A stretch of DNA of 64,000 nucleotides, taken from the NCBI GenBank assembly GCA_019058445.1, contig JAHPZA010000010.1, forward strand, positions 186,001 through 250,000, given 5' to 3'. Made by a program: the position numbers and the translations under genes. How positions within the stretch are numbered: the first letter of the stretch is position 1; every line of letters starts with the position of its first letter. The DNA comes from Promethearchaeota archaeon (GTDB taxonomy: Archaea > Asgardarchaeota > Lokiarchaeia > Sigyniarchaeales > SOKP01). The notes beneath the pieces were generated by a model. That model had not been told where the DNA came from. It was given only the letters and a program-made list of their open reading frames with translations, and did not search any database. Shown here piece by piece: positions 53,734 to 62,327 of this stretch.

Positions 53734-54540
53734 TTAATAGCATTCACATAGAATCATGATAAAGTCATGATACAAAAATGAAGCTAATTTAGGAGAAAAA
53801 CGAAATAAATTTAAGGAGATGGTATTTAATAATATATCTTTGAAATTCATATTTTTTCTATAATAGGGTGTATTCGATAAAAATTCGAAAACATTCGTGA
53901 AATTATACTCCAAGATAGTACCAGCATAGGATTCAATTTGGTGTTTTAAATTGTAAAAGTTATAAAAATTAATATGTCCTGAGTTTTGAGTAAAGAATTG
54001 TTTTCTTTCTTCTTTTTTCAGAAAATTCCAAATTCTGTAGTAGAAATTATCTTCTATAGGTACTTTAAATATAATAAATTCTGAGATCCGCTTAAGTTCT
54101 TTAAGGGCAAGGTGAGGTTTAGGAATATGTTCTAAAACGTCAATCATCAGGCAAAGATTTATTTCTTTATTCTCTAAGGATGTATTGCGAATATCCTCAT
54201 TTAAAGCTTTTTTCAAATCAGGATTTCTCTTCTTTTGAACCTCGAGAATTTCAGGACTTAAATCTAAGGCATATTTTTTTACAGAGATTTGATAATATCT
54301 TTCAATATAAACTGATACTCCTTTCAGGATTAATCCTGCCCCGCCTCCAACATCTAAAAGGGTAATATTATCCTTTTTATAATTATTCATAAATTTATCT
54401 ATAAACGGAATGATCTTTTTTAGCTTCCATGGTGAGTCAAATTCATGAAGTTTCGGAATCTTTTTAAGATACCCGTCTTCAATATAAAGCTTTTTTATTA
54501 AATCCTCTAACTCATTTTCATTCCTATCTGAAAAATTCAT
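53734..54540 (-). CDS. SAM-dependent methyltransferase (UbiG-like)
   Basis: A protein of 268 residues with NITLLDVGGGAGLILKGVSV (motif I), KKYALDLSPEILEVQKKRNP (beta 2), ALNEDIRNTSLENKEINLCL, MIDVLEHIPKPHLALKELKR and ISEFIIFKVPIEDNFYYRIW. The blocks match Methyltransf_11/25 enzymes. A C-terminal half of about 100 residues, with no clear motif, probably holds the acceptor site. The substrate is unknown; the flanking GT4 and AAC(3)-type genes suggest a sugar. Confidence 0.85.
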   Translation of the reverse strand: MNFSDRNENELEDLIKKLYIEDGYLKKIPKLHEFDSPWKLKKIIPFIDKFMNNYKKDNITLLDVGGGAGLILKGVSVYIERYYQISVKKYALDLSPEILEVQKKRNPDLKKALNEDIRNTSLENKEINLCLMIDVLEHIPKPHLALKELKRISEFIIFKVPIEDNFYYRIWNFLKKEERKQFFTQNSGHINFYNFYNLKHQIESYAGTILEYNFTNVFEFLSNTPYYRKNMNFKDILLNTISLNLFRFSPKLASFLYHDFIMILCECY

Positions 54541-54722
54541 ATATTTACAATTAGTTAATTATCTAATAAATGAATTATTCATTTCTACTTTTACCTCTTC
54601 ATCATAAAACCTAAAAAAATCAAAAAATAATATGCTATTAAAATTTTCTAAAATACCTAAATAGAAAAGATTATTTGAAACTCTGTATTTATATATAGAA
54701 ATTATAGATTAAATGATTCTTC

Positions 54723-55667
54723 TTGATTAAAAAGTTAACAGAATTTGGATACGAGAAATATAAGAAAATTCGATATAAAATGAATAAGGTAATTGTGAAA
54801 AGAAAGTCAAGACATATCGAATTGGATGATATTATTACTGATTTAAAAAATATGGGTTTAAAACAAGGAGATATTTTATTGGTACATAGCTCATTGAAAA
54901 AAATAGGTTTTGTGAAAGGTGGTCCTAAAACAGTTATAGATGCGATGATAAAACTTCTTGGTCCAGAAGGTACCCTTGTTATTCCAACATTTCCATTACA
55001 TAAAACCATGTACGAGTTATGCACAATGGACAAGTATATATTTGATTACAAAACTACTCCGACAGGCTTAGGTGCAATTCCCGCAGAATTTCTGAAGTAT
55101 GAAGGTATTTATAGAAGTATTCATCCAACACATTCTATTTCTGCTATCGGAAGATATGCGAAACAAATTACTGAAACACATCATTTAGGTAATAAAACAT
55201 ATGGTGAAAATTCACCATGGGCAAAAGTTATTGAATTAGGCGGAAAAATTCTAGGAATTGGAATTGATTTAGCATGGACTACCCAGTATCACCATGTTGA
55301 AGATATAATGGGAGATGAATTTCCAGTTAAAGTAAAAATTGATGAAATCTTTAAGGTTAAATGTAAAATGGATAATGATGAGTTAATCGATGTAGCTGTA
55401 CAACCCTTAGATCCAGAGGTAGCAAAAACTAGGATAGAGAAGAACCCATTTATCAATAAATATTTCTGGGAAATATATGAAAAATTAGCGATTTTAAATA
55501 TAGGACAAATAGGAGAAGCTTCCTCCTGGTGGGTAGATGCAGATAGATTTTGTGAGATGTTAAAAGTATTAGCAAAGTTAGGAATAACAATATATTCAAC
55601 AGAAAAAGAGATAAAAAGCAAAAATCTTTACCCATATGAAATAATTAAAAATAAATTAATTGAATAA
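54723..55667 (+). CDS. AAC(3)-family N-acetyltransferase
   Basis: The protein (314 residues) belongs to the Antibiotic_NAT fold: GLKQGDILLVHSSLKKIGFV, GGPKTVIDAMIKLLGPEGTL, VIPTFPLHKTMYELC, the signature SIHPTHSISAIGRYAKQIT with the catalytic histidine, HLGNKTYGENSPWAKVIELG and ILGIGIDLAWTTQYHHVEDI. Members use acetyl-CoA to acylate amino groups of aminoglycosides, but homologues inside polysaccharide clusters are thought to acylate amino sugars. Here the DegT aminotransferase could provide such an amine. The start is TTG 54723. The next gene (SDR) begins 47 bases downstream on the same strand. Confidence 0.88.
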   Translation: MIKKLTEFGYEKYKKIRYKMNKVIVKRKSRHIELDDIITDLKNMGLKQGDILLVHSSLKKIGFVKGGPKTVIDAMIKLLGPEGTLVIPTFPLHKTMYELCTMDKYIFDYKTTPTGLGAIPAEFLKYEGIYRSIHPTHSISAIGRYAKQITETHHLGNKTYGENSPWAKVIELGGKILGIGIDLAWTTQYHHVEDIMGDEFPVKVKIDEIFKVKCKMDNDELIDVAVQPLDPEVAKTRIEKNPFINKYFWEIYEKLAILNIGQIGEASSWWVDADRFCEMLKVLAKLGITIYSTEKEIKSKNLYPYEIIKNKLIE

Positions 55668-55702
55668 TCAGATATTTAATACTTTTTAAAATGAGGATAC
55701 TT

Positions 55703-55707
55703 AGGTG
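55703..55707 (+). promoter_or_regulatory. Shine-Dalgarno AGGTG of the SDR gene
   Basis: AGGTG is followed by seven bases and ATG 55715. It is an SD-led ATG start and serves as a comparison for the ATH-start candidates that have similar SD sites. Confidence 0.55.
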
Positions 55708-55714
55708 AACTGCC

Positions 55715-56404
55715 ATGAAAATTATGATAGCAGGAGCGAGTGGAGGAATTGGTCAATACTTGACTAAGGAATTTGATAGAGAAGAAAACGAATTAATACT
55801 AACATATAATACATCAAAAGAAAGGATTTATAAGACTGCTAAAGCACGATCTACTATTTTCAAATGTGATTTTACAAGAAAGGCAGAAGTTATAGATATT
55901 TTTTCTAAAATTGAATCACTAGATGTACTTATTAATGTAATGGGGTATGTAGAAAATAATTTAATATGCAAAATGGAAGAAAAAGAATGGGATCGGGTAA
56001 TCGACTCAAATCTAAAGACAGTCTTTTTTTCTTGTAGATATGGAGTTGAAAAAATAGTTGAATATGGGCATATAATTAATGTTTCAAGTGTTTTAGGATG
56101 TACAGGAATGATTGGTGCCACAAATTATGCAGCATCTAAAGGGGGGGTAGAATCTTTCACGAAATCATTTGCATTAGAATGCCTTCATGATAGAAAAGTT
56201 TTTGTTAATGCCATTGCTTTAGGATATTTTAAAATTGGAATGGGTTTAAATTTAAATGCAAAAATAGAACAAATGACTAAAGAAAGGATTCCTTTAAAGA
56301 TGTTTGGAGAGCCAGAGGAGATTTTTAAATTGATAAAATATATTATCTCATCCAGGTATTTAGCAGGGCAAATAATTCATTTAAATGGTGGTTTAAGAGT
56401 ATAA
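55715..56404 (+). CDS. Short-chain dehydrogenase/reductase (FabG-like)
   Basis: A classical SDR of 229 residues. It shows the cofactor loop MIAGASGGIGQYLTKEF, the NNAG-type NVMGYVENNL, the catalytic serine in HIINVSSVLGCTGM, YxxxK in NYAASKGGVESFTKSFALEC, and the C-terminal YLAGQIIHLNGGLRV. Catalytic Ser, Tyr and Lys are all there, so an active NAD(P)(H) oxidoreductase is expected. The pairing with the AAC(3)-type acetyltransferase 47 bases upstream suggests both act on one acyl or amino-sugar substrate. It might also supply a modified acyl group; the substrate is open. Confidence 0.9.
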   Translation: MKIMIAGASGGIGQYLTKEFDREENELILTYNTSKERIYKTAKARSTIFKCDFTRKAEVIDIFSKIESLDVLINVMGYVENNLICKMEEKEWDRVIDSNLKTVFFSCRYGVEKIVEYGHIINVSSVLGCTGMIGATNYAASKGGVESFTKSFALECLHDRKVFVNAIALGYFKIGMGLNLNAKIEQMTKERIPLKMFGEPEEIFKLIKYIISSRYLAGQIIHLNGGLRV

Positions 56405-56427
56405 ATTTTAAGGTATTTAAAATTTTT

Positions 56428-57591
56428 TTAGTTTTTATCTGATAATATTTTTAATTCTAACATTAAAGCATCGCAAAAGAATTTAGTAGCCCAATTAGGA
56501 AAACTAAACATGTTATAAAAACCCCATACAGGATCCGAACCTTTTATAGCACCATCAATGTCTTTCCATCTTGGATCTAAAACTTGAGTTGATTTTAGAT
56601 AACGATTTAACTTTATCGCATTAAGTAAGAGGGTTTTATCTTTATAAATTTGATATAATTTTAGCCATATAATAGATAATTGAGCATCTCCAGTTAAACA
56701 ACTGTAAAAATCTGTACTTTGCCAGTTCGAATCAAAAGTAGCTGGCAAAAAACTTGATTTTTCATATGCTTCTAATAATTTTAAAGAAGCATTTAGAGCC
56801 ATTTTCTTATATTCAATATTATCTAAAATGATACCGGATTCTAGAAATCCTCTAATAGCATAAGAGATAGTATGCAAAAGAGGATTTTGACTTTTTTTAA
56901 ATGCATTATTATAAAACCAATGATTTGTATTTGATTGTTTCAGTGCCCAATTCAAATTTTTGATTGCGCATTCTCGATATTTTTCTGAATTAGTCATCAA
57001 AAATAATTCTAACAAAGCCCAAGCTACTCTAACATTATAAGTATGAGGAAGATTATTGAAACAGTGAGTTGTCCAATTACCGTCTTTATCCTGAACTTTG
57101 ATTAAAAAATCCCCAGCTTTAATAGCTGAATCTAGATATCTTTTATCTTTTAATTCCTTATAGGATCTAACTAATCCTAAAATTACTTGTCCAGTATTAA
57201 ATATTGTAGTTTTTTTTGATTTTGTAATAACATCACCTTGAAATCCTCCATCATCTAATTGTAAGGAACATTCCCAATCGGCAATTTCTTTGCAAATCCT
57301 TACATATTTTTTTTCTTTTGTCAAGTGATAATAATCAAAGAGTGTAGGGATAATATATCCAGACGTTTCAGGGTAGGAAGCCCCCCAACCGAATAATAAA
57401 GAATAGCTTGATGACACTCCTCCATCCTCAGTCATATTTTGAGCTTTAACTATCCAATCTATTGCTTTGTTAAGATGGTATTGAGAGGAGTATATTTTCC
57501 TCTTTGATTTTACCACATCAATAAAAAACAATTTGGGTAATAAATAACAACGACTTAATACCCCTTTATAAAAAACTCTTTTAAACTCCAT
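56428..57591 (-). CDS. Alpha/alpha-toroid protein with QW-like repeats
   Basis: A protein of 387 residues made of repeated helical pairs. The repeats include QNMTEDGGVSSSYSLLFGWG, WECSLQLDDGGFQGDVI and FLIKVQDKDGNWTTHCFNNL; the QxxDGGF/QDxDGNW pattern is the QW-type turn of terpene cyclase/prenyltransferase toroids. SYPETSGYIIPTLFDYYHLT is similar to (alpha/alpha)6 enzymes acting on polysaccharides. Such toroid proteins occur in glycan clusters as lyases, hydrolases or uronyl epimerases. No signal peptide is seen. I cannot choose an activity. Confidence 0.6.
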   Translation of the reverse strand: MEFKRVFYKGVLSRCYLLPKLFFIDVVKSKRKIYSSQYHLNKAIDWIVKAQNMTEDGGVSSSYSLLFGWGASYPETSGYIIPTLFDYYHLTKEKKYVRICKEIADWECSLQLDDGGFQGDVITKSKKTTIFNTGQVILGLVRSYKELKDKRYLDSAIKAGDFLIKVQDKDGNWTTHCFNNLPHTYNVRVAWALLELFLMTNSEKYRECAIKNLNWALKQSNTNHWFYNNAFKKSQNPLLHTISYAIRGFLESGIILDNIEYKKMALNASLKLLEAYEKSSFLPATFDSNWQSTDFYSCLTGDAQLSIIWLKLYQIYKDKTLLLNAIKLNRYLKSTQVLDPRWKDIDGAIKGSDPVWGFYNMFSFPNWATKFFCDALMLELKILSDKN

Positions 57592-57841
57592 AGAATAGTT
57601 AAATCCTTTATCAGTAATTTTTATAAAAACCTAAGTTTAGAATCCCAAATTAAATTTACCGATTCTTAGAGTTTTGTCGAATAAGCCTCATTCGATTGAT
57701 CTAGTCTTTTAAATGAAAGAAATCTACTTTTTTATAGCAATATATTTTAAGAAATTTTTTTTTTTTAACCAATATTCTAGCAATAATAAAAAAACATCTT
57801 AAAACTTAATATTTCGAAAAACTTTATATCTTAGTAAAAAA

Positions 57842-59683
57842 ATGTGCGGTATATGCGGTTTTAATTTTGAAAATAAGGCGCTAATCAAACAGATGTGTAC
57901 TTTAATTGAGCATAGAGGTCCGGATGATGAGGGATATTATATAGACTCTGCTGTTTCGATTGGTATGAGAAGATTATCCATCATAGATTTAAATACAGGG
58001 AATCAACCTCAGCATAACGAAAATAATGATATGTGGATCGTTTTTAATGGTGAAATTTATAATTTTAGAGAATTAGGAGAACATTTAGAAGAAAAGGGAC
58101 ATAAGTTTTATACAAAATCAGATACAGAAGTTATTTTGCATTCATATGAGGAATGGGGTAAGGATTGTGTTAAAAAACTAAGGGGACAATTTTCTTTTTG
58201 TATATATGATGCAAATAAGGGGTTATTATTTTTGGCTAGAGATCATATGGGATTAAAACCGCTTTATTACTATATTGACGATGAGAAATTCATTTTTAGC
58301 TCTGAAATTAAAAGTATATTAACACACAGTATAGAAAGAAAAATCAATTTTAAGGCATTAGACTTTTATCTCTCGCTTCGATATGTCCCTTTCAATCTTA
58401 CTCTATTTGATGGAGTTTTCAAGCTACCACCGGCTAGCTATATGATTTTTAATTTGAAAACTAAACAGATTAATGTAAAAAAGTATTGGGATATAAACTT
58501 TGATACTTTTAACAACAAATCCATTGATGTATTGGCAAAAGAACTACAGATTTTAATTGAAGATAGCGTTAAAGTAAGACTTATTAGTGACGTTCCTCTA
58601 GGAGCATTTTTATCAGGGGGGTTAGATTCTTCCGCAGTTGTAGCATTTATGTCAAAGTATATGAATTCTCCCGTTAAAACATTTTCTGTACGGTTTGAAG
58701 AGGGCGCTCCAATAGACGAATCAAAATACTCTCAATTCGTTGCGGACTATTACAACACAGATCATACGGAATTGCTCGTAAGATTTCCAAGTTATAATTT
58801 ATTACCAGAATTAATATGGCACCTTGATGATTTAATTGCCGATGCTGCGATAATTCCTGTTTACCTAATGGCGAAATATGCCAAAGAAAAAATGACTGTT
58901 GCTTTAACTGGAGACGGAGCAGATGAGGTATTTGCAGGATATTCATCAGAATACCGAGCTCAGAGATATGAATTATTTAAATATATACCTCAGAATCTTC
59001 TTGATTTTTCTTTAAAATTTTATGATCATATCCCATTTCATAAAATGCAACTCTTTCTCTCTTACCTTTATTCCTCTAAAAGTGAAATGGACCGTTATTT
59101 TAGATTTATTTTAAAAGTTCCAGATGAAGAAAAAAGGAATATGATCCCATTTAAAACTATTAACATGAAACAATTGATTACAGACAAGCTTCCACGAAAT
59201 TTGGACCTAGTTAATAAATTCTCTTTATGGGATTTAAAATATCAATTACCAAGTCAGTATAATATGAAAATAGATAAAATGACAATGGCCGCATCATTAG
59301 AAGCTAGAACTCCTTTACTGGATCAAAAAATTATTAGTTTTTCGACAACTATCCCGTCAGAGCTAAAATTTAACGGTAAGATAGATAAATATATCTTTAG
59401 ACTCGCTATGAGAGATATTTTACCATCCACTATTTTAAAAAGGAAGAAAACTGGTTTTGGTACCCCCGTAAGTTTTTGGCTAAGAAAAGGCTTAAAAGAA
59501 GTTTCAGGTTCTATTTTAGAAAGCCTAGAAAAAAGAAAAATCTTAAAATCTAGATATATCAAAGTGGTTAAAAGAAATCGATCGAATCACTTATATATGG
59601 ATAGAGCCTGGAATCTTATCATGTTTGAATTATGGTATGAGACATTCTTAGAAAATGATGCAGTGAAACCAATTAAGTTTTAA
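57842..59683 (+). CDS. asnB: Glutamine-hydrolysing asparagine synthetase-like amidotransferase
   Basis: A protein of 613 residues. Cys2 of MCGICGFNF is the glutaminase nucleophile; HRGPDDEGYY, RRLSIIDLNTGNQP, NGEIYNFRELGEHL and RDHMGLKPLYY complete the class II amidotransferase domain. The synthetase domain has GAFLSGGLDSSAVVAF (the PP-loop), ALTGDGADEVFAGY and KMTMAASLEARTPLLD, then KTGFGTPVSFWLRKG. The length is typical of the AsnB group found in polysaccharide clusters, where members amidate uronic acids or peptides (as in WbpS or VioB-like cases). It may instead make asparagine. No SD is near the ATG; a leaderless mRNA is plausible. Confidence 0.92.
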   Translation: MCGICGFNFENKALIKQMCTLIEHRGPDDEGYYIDSAVSIGMRRLSIIDLNTGNQPQHNENNDMWIVFNGEIYNFRELGEHLEEKGHKFYTKSDTEVILHSYEEWGKDCVKKLRGQFSFCIYDANKGLLFLARDHMGLKPLYYYIDDEKFIFSSEIKSILTHSIERKINFKALDFYLSLRYVPFNLTLFDGVFKLPPASYMIFNLKTKQINVKKYWDINFDTFNNKSIDVLAKELQILIEDSVKVRLISDVPLGAFLSGGLDSSAVVAFMSKYMNSPVKTFSVRFEEGAPIDESKYSQFVADYYNTDHTELLVRFPSYNLLPELIWHLDDLIADAAIIPVYLMAKYAKEKMTVALTGDGADEVFAGYSSEYRAQRYELFKYIPQNLLDFSLKFYDHIPFHKMQLFLSYLYSSKSEMDRYFRFILKVPDEEKRNMIPFKTINMKQLITDKLPRNLDLVNKFSLWDLKYQLPSQYNMKIDKMTMAASLEARTPLLDQKIISFSTTIPSELKFNGKIDKYIFRLAMRDILPSTILKRKKTGFGTPVSFWLRKGLKEVSGSILESLEKRKILKSRYIKVVKRNRSNHLYMDRAWNLIMFELWYETFLENDAVKPIKF

Positions 59684-59764
59684 AAATATACACTCTCAAA
59701 AATAATGTTAAAATGAAAGGATCAATTTAATCTATTTAATATTGATTGATTTTATTAAAGTAGT

Positions 59765-61195
59765 ATGAAAATTTTAATATTAAATCTGCCAAGATATAAG
59801 AATTTTTCAGTGACTAGGGAAGGACGTTGTGAATTAACATTAAATCATCGTGTTGATACCCCGGCAACTCTTTTAATCATCGCAGCTTTATTAAAAGAAA
59901 AAAATTATGATTTTGACTTTATTGATGCTAATGGATTAAATTTAAGCTATTATCATATTTTAAATCAAATAAAAAGTCAAAGGTATGATATTATTGTCTT
60001 TACATTTGTATCGAGTATTATTGATCATGAATTAAAATTTTGTGATCTTGTAAAAAAAATAAATCCTTCATGTGTTACTATTGGATATTCATGGTGGGCA
60101 AGAAATTATGGGAAGGAAATCTTAAACGAATACCCTAGCTTAGATATCCTGATAATGGAAGATCCATTCTCGATCATAGAGGATTTAGTCGCTCATTTAA
60201 CTGGATATCGCGACTTGAGTAATGTAAATGGGATTGCATTCAGAGATTTCAACAACAATATAAAAGTTAATTCAGAATTAAAATCAAGAAAAAATTTTGA
60301 TGATTTACCTTTACCTGCGTATGAATTACTAGACACCTTTGAACCTTACTATATCTATTCCCCTTTAATGAAACCTTATGCATTGATTTATTCTGGTAGA
60401 GGGTGTCCCTTTGGGTGTAAATATTGTAATGTAGCGAGAACCAAATATAGTGGGAGATCTGCGAAAAATATTATAAAAGAGTTAAAACTGTTGAAAAAAC
60501 TTGGAAAAATTAAATATGTGTGGTTTTTTGATGAAATTTTTCCGATGAAACGAAAGAGAATTGTAGAAATTTGTCAAAGAATGATCAAAGAAAAAATAAA
60601 AATCAAATGGTTATGCGATTCAAGAGCAGATTTAGTTGATAGAGAACTGCTACAATTAATGAAAAGGGCAGGGTGCATTGGAATTTCCTACGGTATTGAA
60701 TCTGGAAGTCAAACAATATTAGATAATATGAATAAAGGCATTAAAGTAGAACAAGCTAAAAAAGCTTTAAAATGGACAAGAAAAGCTCATATTCCCATTC
60801 AATTAAATCTGATTTTTGGATATATCGGAGAAACTAGAAAGACATTGAAAGAAACTGAGATGTTTGTACGGGAGACACTTCCAGAATTCATACAAGTTAA
60901 CCCAATGTTAGCTTTGACTGACACAGAATTTATAAATTTAGCCATAAAAAGCGGATGGTTAAGTGAAAATATAGATTGGAAAACTAATTTAACAGTACCA
61001 TATAAAAAACTTAATAATTATAAACCTTATGAACTATCTCTGTGGAAGGAGATAGTATATTTAAACAAAATATTGCACAGTGATATAAAATGGTGGATTA
61101 CCATTATCAAAACTTTAATTTGGAATCCAAAGTTGATTTTACCTATTATTGGAATTTTTCTAAAGAAATCTGAATCAATTAACTTATTTCTATGA
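59765..61195 (+). CDS. B12-binding radical SAM protein (BchE-like)
   Basis: A protein of 476 residues. The N-terminal cobalamin-binding domain has MKILILNLPRYKNFS, DTPATLLIIAALLKEKNYDF, YDIIVFTFVSSIIDHELKFC and EYPSLDILIMEDPFSIIEDL. The radical SAM domain has YSGRGCPFGCKYCNVARTKY with the CxxxCxxC cluster, KYVWFFDEIFPMKRKRIVEI and GCIGISYGIESGSQTILDNM, then LIFGYIGETRKTLKETEMF. The last 80 residues include a hydrophobic stretch near the end. Members carry out C-methylation, ring formation or oxidation. It is the second such protein in the window and follows the asnB-like gene by 82 bases on the same strand. Confidence 0.93.
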   Translation: MKILILNLPRYKNFSVTREGRCELTLNHRVDTPATLLIIAALLKEKNYDFDFIDANGLNLSYYHILNQIKSQRYDIIVFTFVSSIIDHELKFCDLVKKINPSCVTIGYSWWARNYGKEILNEYPSLDILIMEDPFSIIEDLVAHLTGYRDLSNVNGIAFRDFNNNIKVNSELKSRKNFDDLPLPAYELLDTFEPYYIYSPLMKPYALIYSGRGCPFGCKYCNVARTKYSGRSAKNIIKELKLLKKLGKIKYVWFFDEIFPMKRKRIVEICQRMIKEKIKIKWLCDSRADLVDRELLQLMKRAGCIGISYGIESGSQTILDNMNKGIKVEQAKKALKWTRKAHIPIQLNLIFGYIGETRKTLKETEMFVRETLPEFIQVNPMLALTDTEFINLAIKSGWLSENIDWKTNLTVPYKKLNNYKPYELSLWKEIVYLNKILHSDIKWWITIIKTLIWNPKLILPIIGIFLKKSESINLFL

Positions 61196-61207
61196 ATTAG
61201 AATTTAA

Positions 61208-62020
61208 TTATTTAGTATCGCTTCTTTTAAATAAATACCAATTATTACCTATATCAAATCTCTGCTTTAAATTAATTAATTTATAATTCGGAAATTTAAT
61301 TTTCATATATTTTAATATTTCATTAACAGATGCAAATTCGTATGGATATCCACCAAGCCAATCAATGATATCAACTCGATAGTTCATCCCTCTTTTTTTT
61401 TTATAATTTTTCATAAATTTAATAGGATTTTTAAATCTAATCAATAATCCTCCGATATCATTTAAGATATAAGCAATCTGAATAATTTTTTTCAATATTT
61501 TAGGGGATTTGTTATAGAATTTCTTTATTTTTAGCCAGAAATTAGAACTTTTAAATCCCTCAACCTTGTTATATATGGTAAAAAATAAATATCCATTTTG
61601 ATCAACTAATTTTCCAGCATTTTCAATTGCCCGCCACATCTGACCAGTATGATGAAGCACTCCCCATGAATATACAATATCAAATTTTCCTAGATTTGAG
61701 TAAAATTCATCATTTAATATGGAGCCGCTAAGTATTTCCCATTTTTTTGGATTTTTTTCAATTTTCCAGAGATATTTACAGCACTCTACAGAAAATTGAT
61801 CAACATCAAAACTTATTATTTTATTAGCGTCGAGAAGAAAAGCGGCATATGAGAAAATTCCACTGCCACAACCTATATCTAAAAAACTTTTACCATCAAG
61901 AGTATTCATCCCTAAAAATTCAAGCATAGAAGTTTTTGCAGTTTCTATTCTTTCTTTATTGAGGAATTTCAAGAAACTCTGCCAGTTTTTACCAAATGAA
62001 AATGTAGGTTTGTCAATCAT
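61208..62020 (-). CDS. SAM-dependent methyltransferase
   Basis: A class I methyltransferase of 270 residues: GKSFLDIGCGSGIFSYAAFL (motif I), KIISFDVDQFSVECCKYLWK, WEILSGSILNDEFYSNLGKF, DIVYSWGVLHHTGQMWRAIE and DQNGYLFFTIYN. The C-terminal third (KKRGMNYRVDIIDWLGGYPY and EFASVNEILKYM) is a family-specific extension shared with methyltransferases near glycosyltransferases, with a conserved DW-GGYPYE block. This block suggests sugar or lipid-carrier binding. It converges with the BchE-like gene, 12 bases apart. Confidence 0.88.
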   Translation of the reverse strand: MIDKPTFSFGKNWQSFLKFLNKERIETAKTSMLEFLGMNTLDGKSFLDIGCGSGIFSYAAFLLDANKIISFDVDQFSVECCKYLWKIEKNPKKWEILSGSILNDEFYSNLGKFDIVYSWGVLHHTGQMWRAIENAGKLVDQNGYLFFTIYNKVEGFKSSNFWLKIKKFYNKSPKILKKIIQIAYILNDIGGLLIRFKNPIKFMKNYKKKRGMNYRVDIIDWLGGYPYEFASVNEILKYMKIKFPNYKLINLKQRFDIGNNWYLFKRSDTK

Positions 62021-62327
62021 GTTTTTTAGGTTTATTTAAACTCAAAAATCTTATTTTTATTAAGCTAGCATAATATTAAAAACAATTAAAGATATTGTTT
62101 TCTCATATTTTAACAATATAAGTACATTAGTATTATAATGATGTGGAATATTTGATTATATTGCTCCTATTAATTCTTCCAATTGTTAACCATTCTTATC
62201 GCTAATCTTCATATTTAAGAATTAATTAATTATTTAATAGATGAATTATTTCTTCAGAAAATGCTAGTTTATGTTTTTTTAAGTAAAAAAATACAGTTCT
62301 AAATAAATTCTTCAAAATCTTTAAGAA
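62021..62327. other. Intergenic region without a gene
   Basis: AT-rich spacer between two divergently transcribed genes. No frame, repeat or RNA-like structure was noticed. Confidence 0.5.

Noticed and set aside
54689-55033. 114-residue minus-strand ORF
   Set aside because: Antisense shadow of the AAC(3)-type gene, which carries all family motifs on the plus strand.
55289-55621. 110- and 60-residue minus-strand ORFs
   Set aside because: Both are antisense to the well-supported AAC(3)-type gene and look like complementary-frame artefacts.
56720-56745. GTTCGAATC, similar to a tRNA T-arm
   Set aside because: It lies inside the toroid protein coding sequence and no tRNA can be folded around it.
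57821-57831. TATA-like CTTTATATC upstream of asnB
   Set aside because: It is only about 16 bases from the ATG, too near for a normal archaeal promoter serving this start, so it was not annotated.
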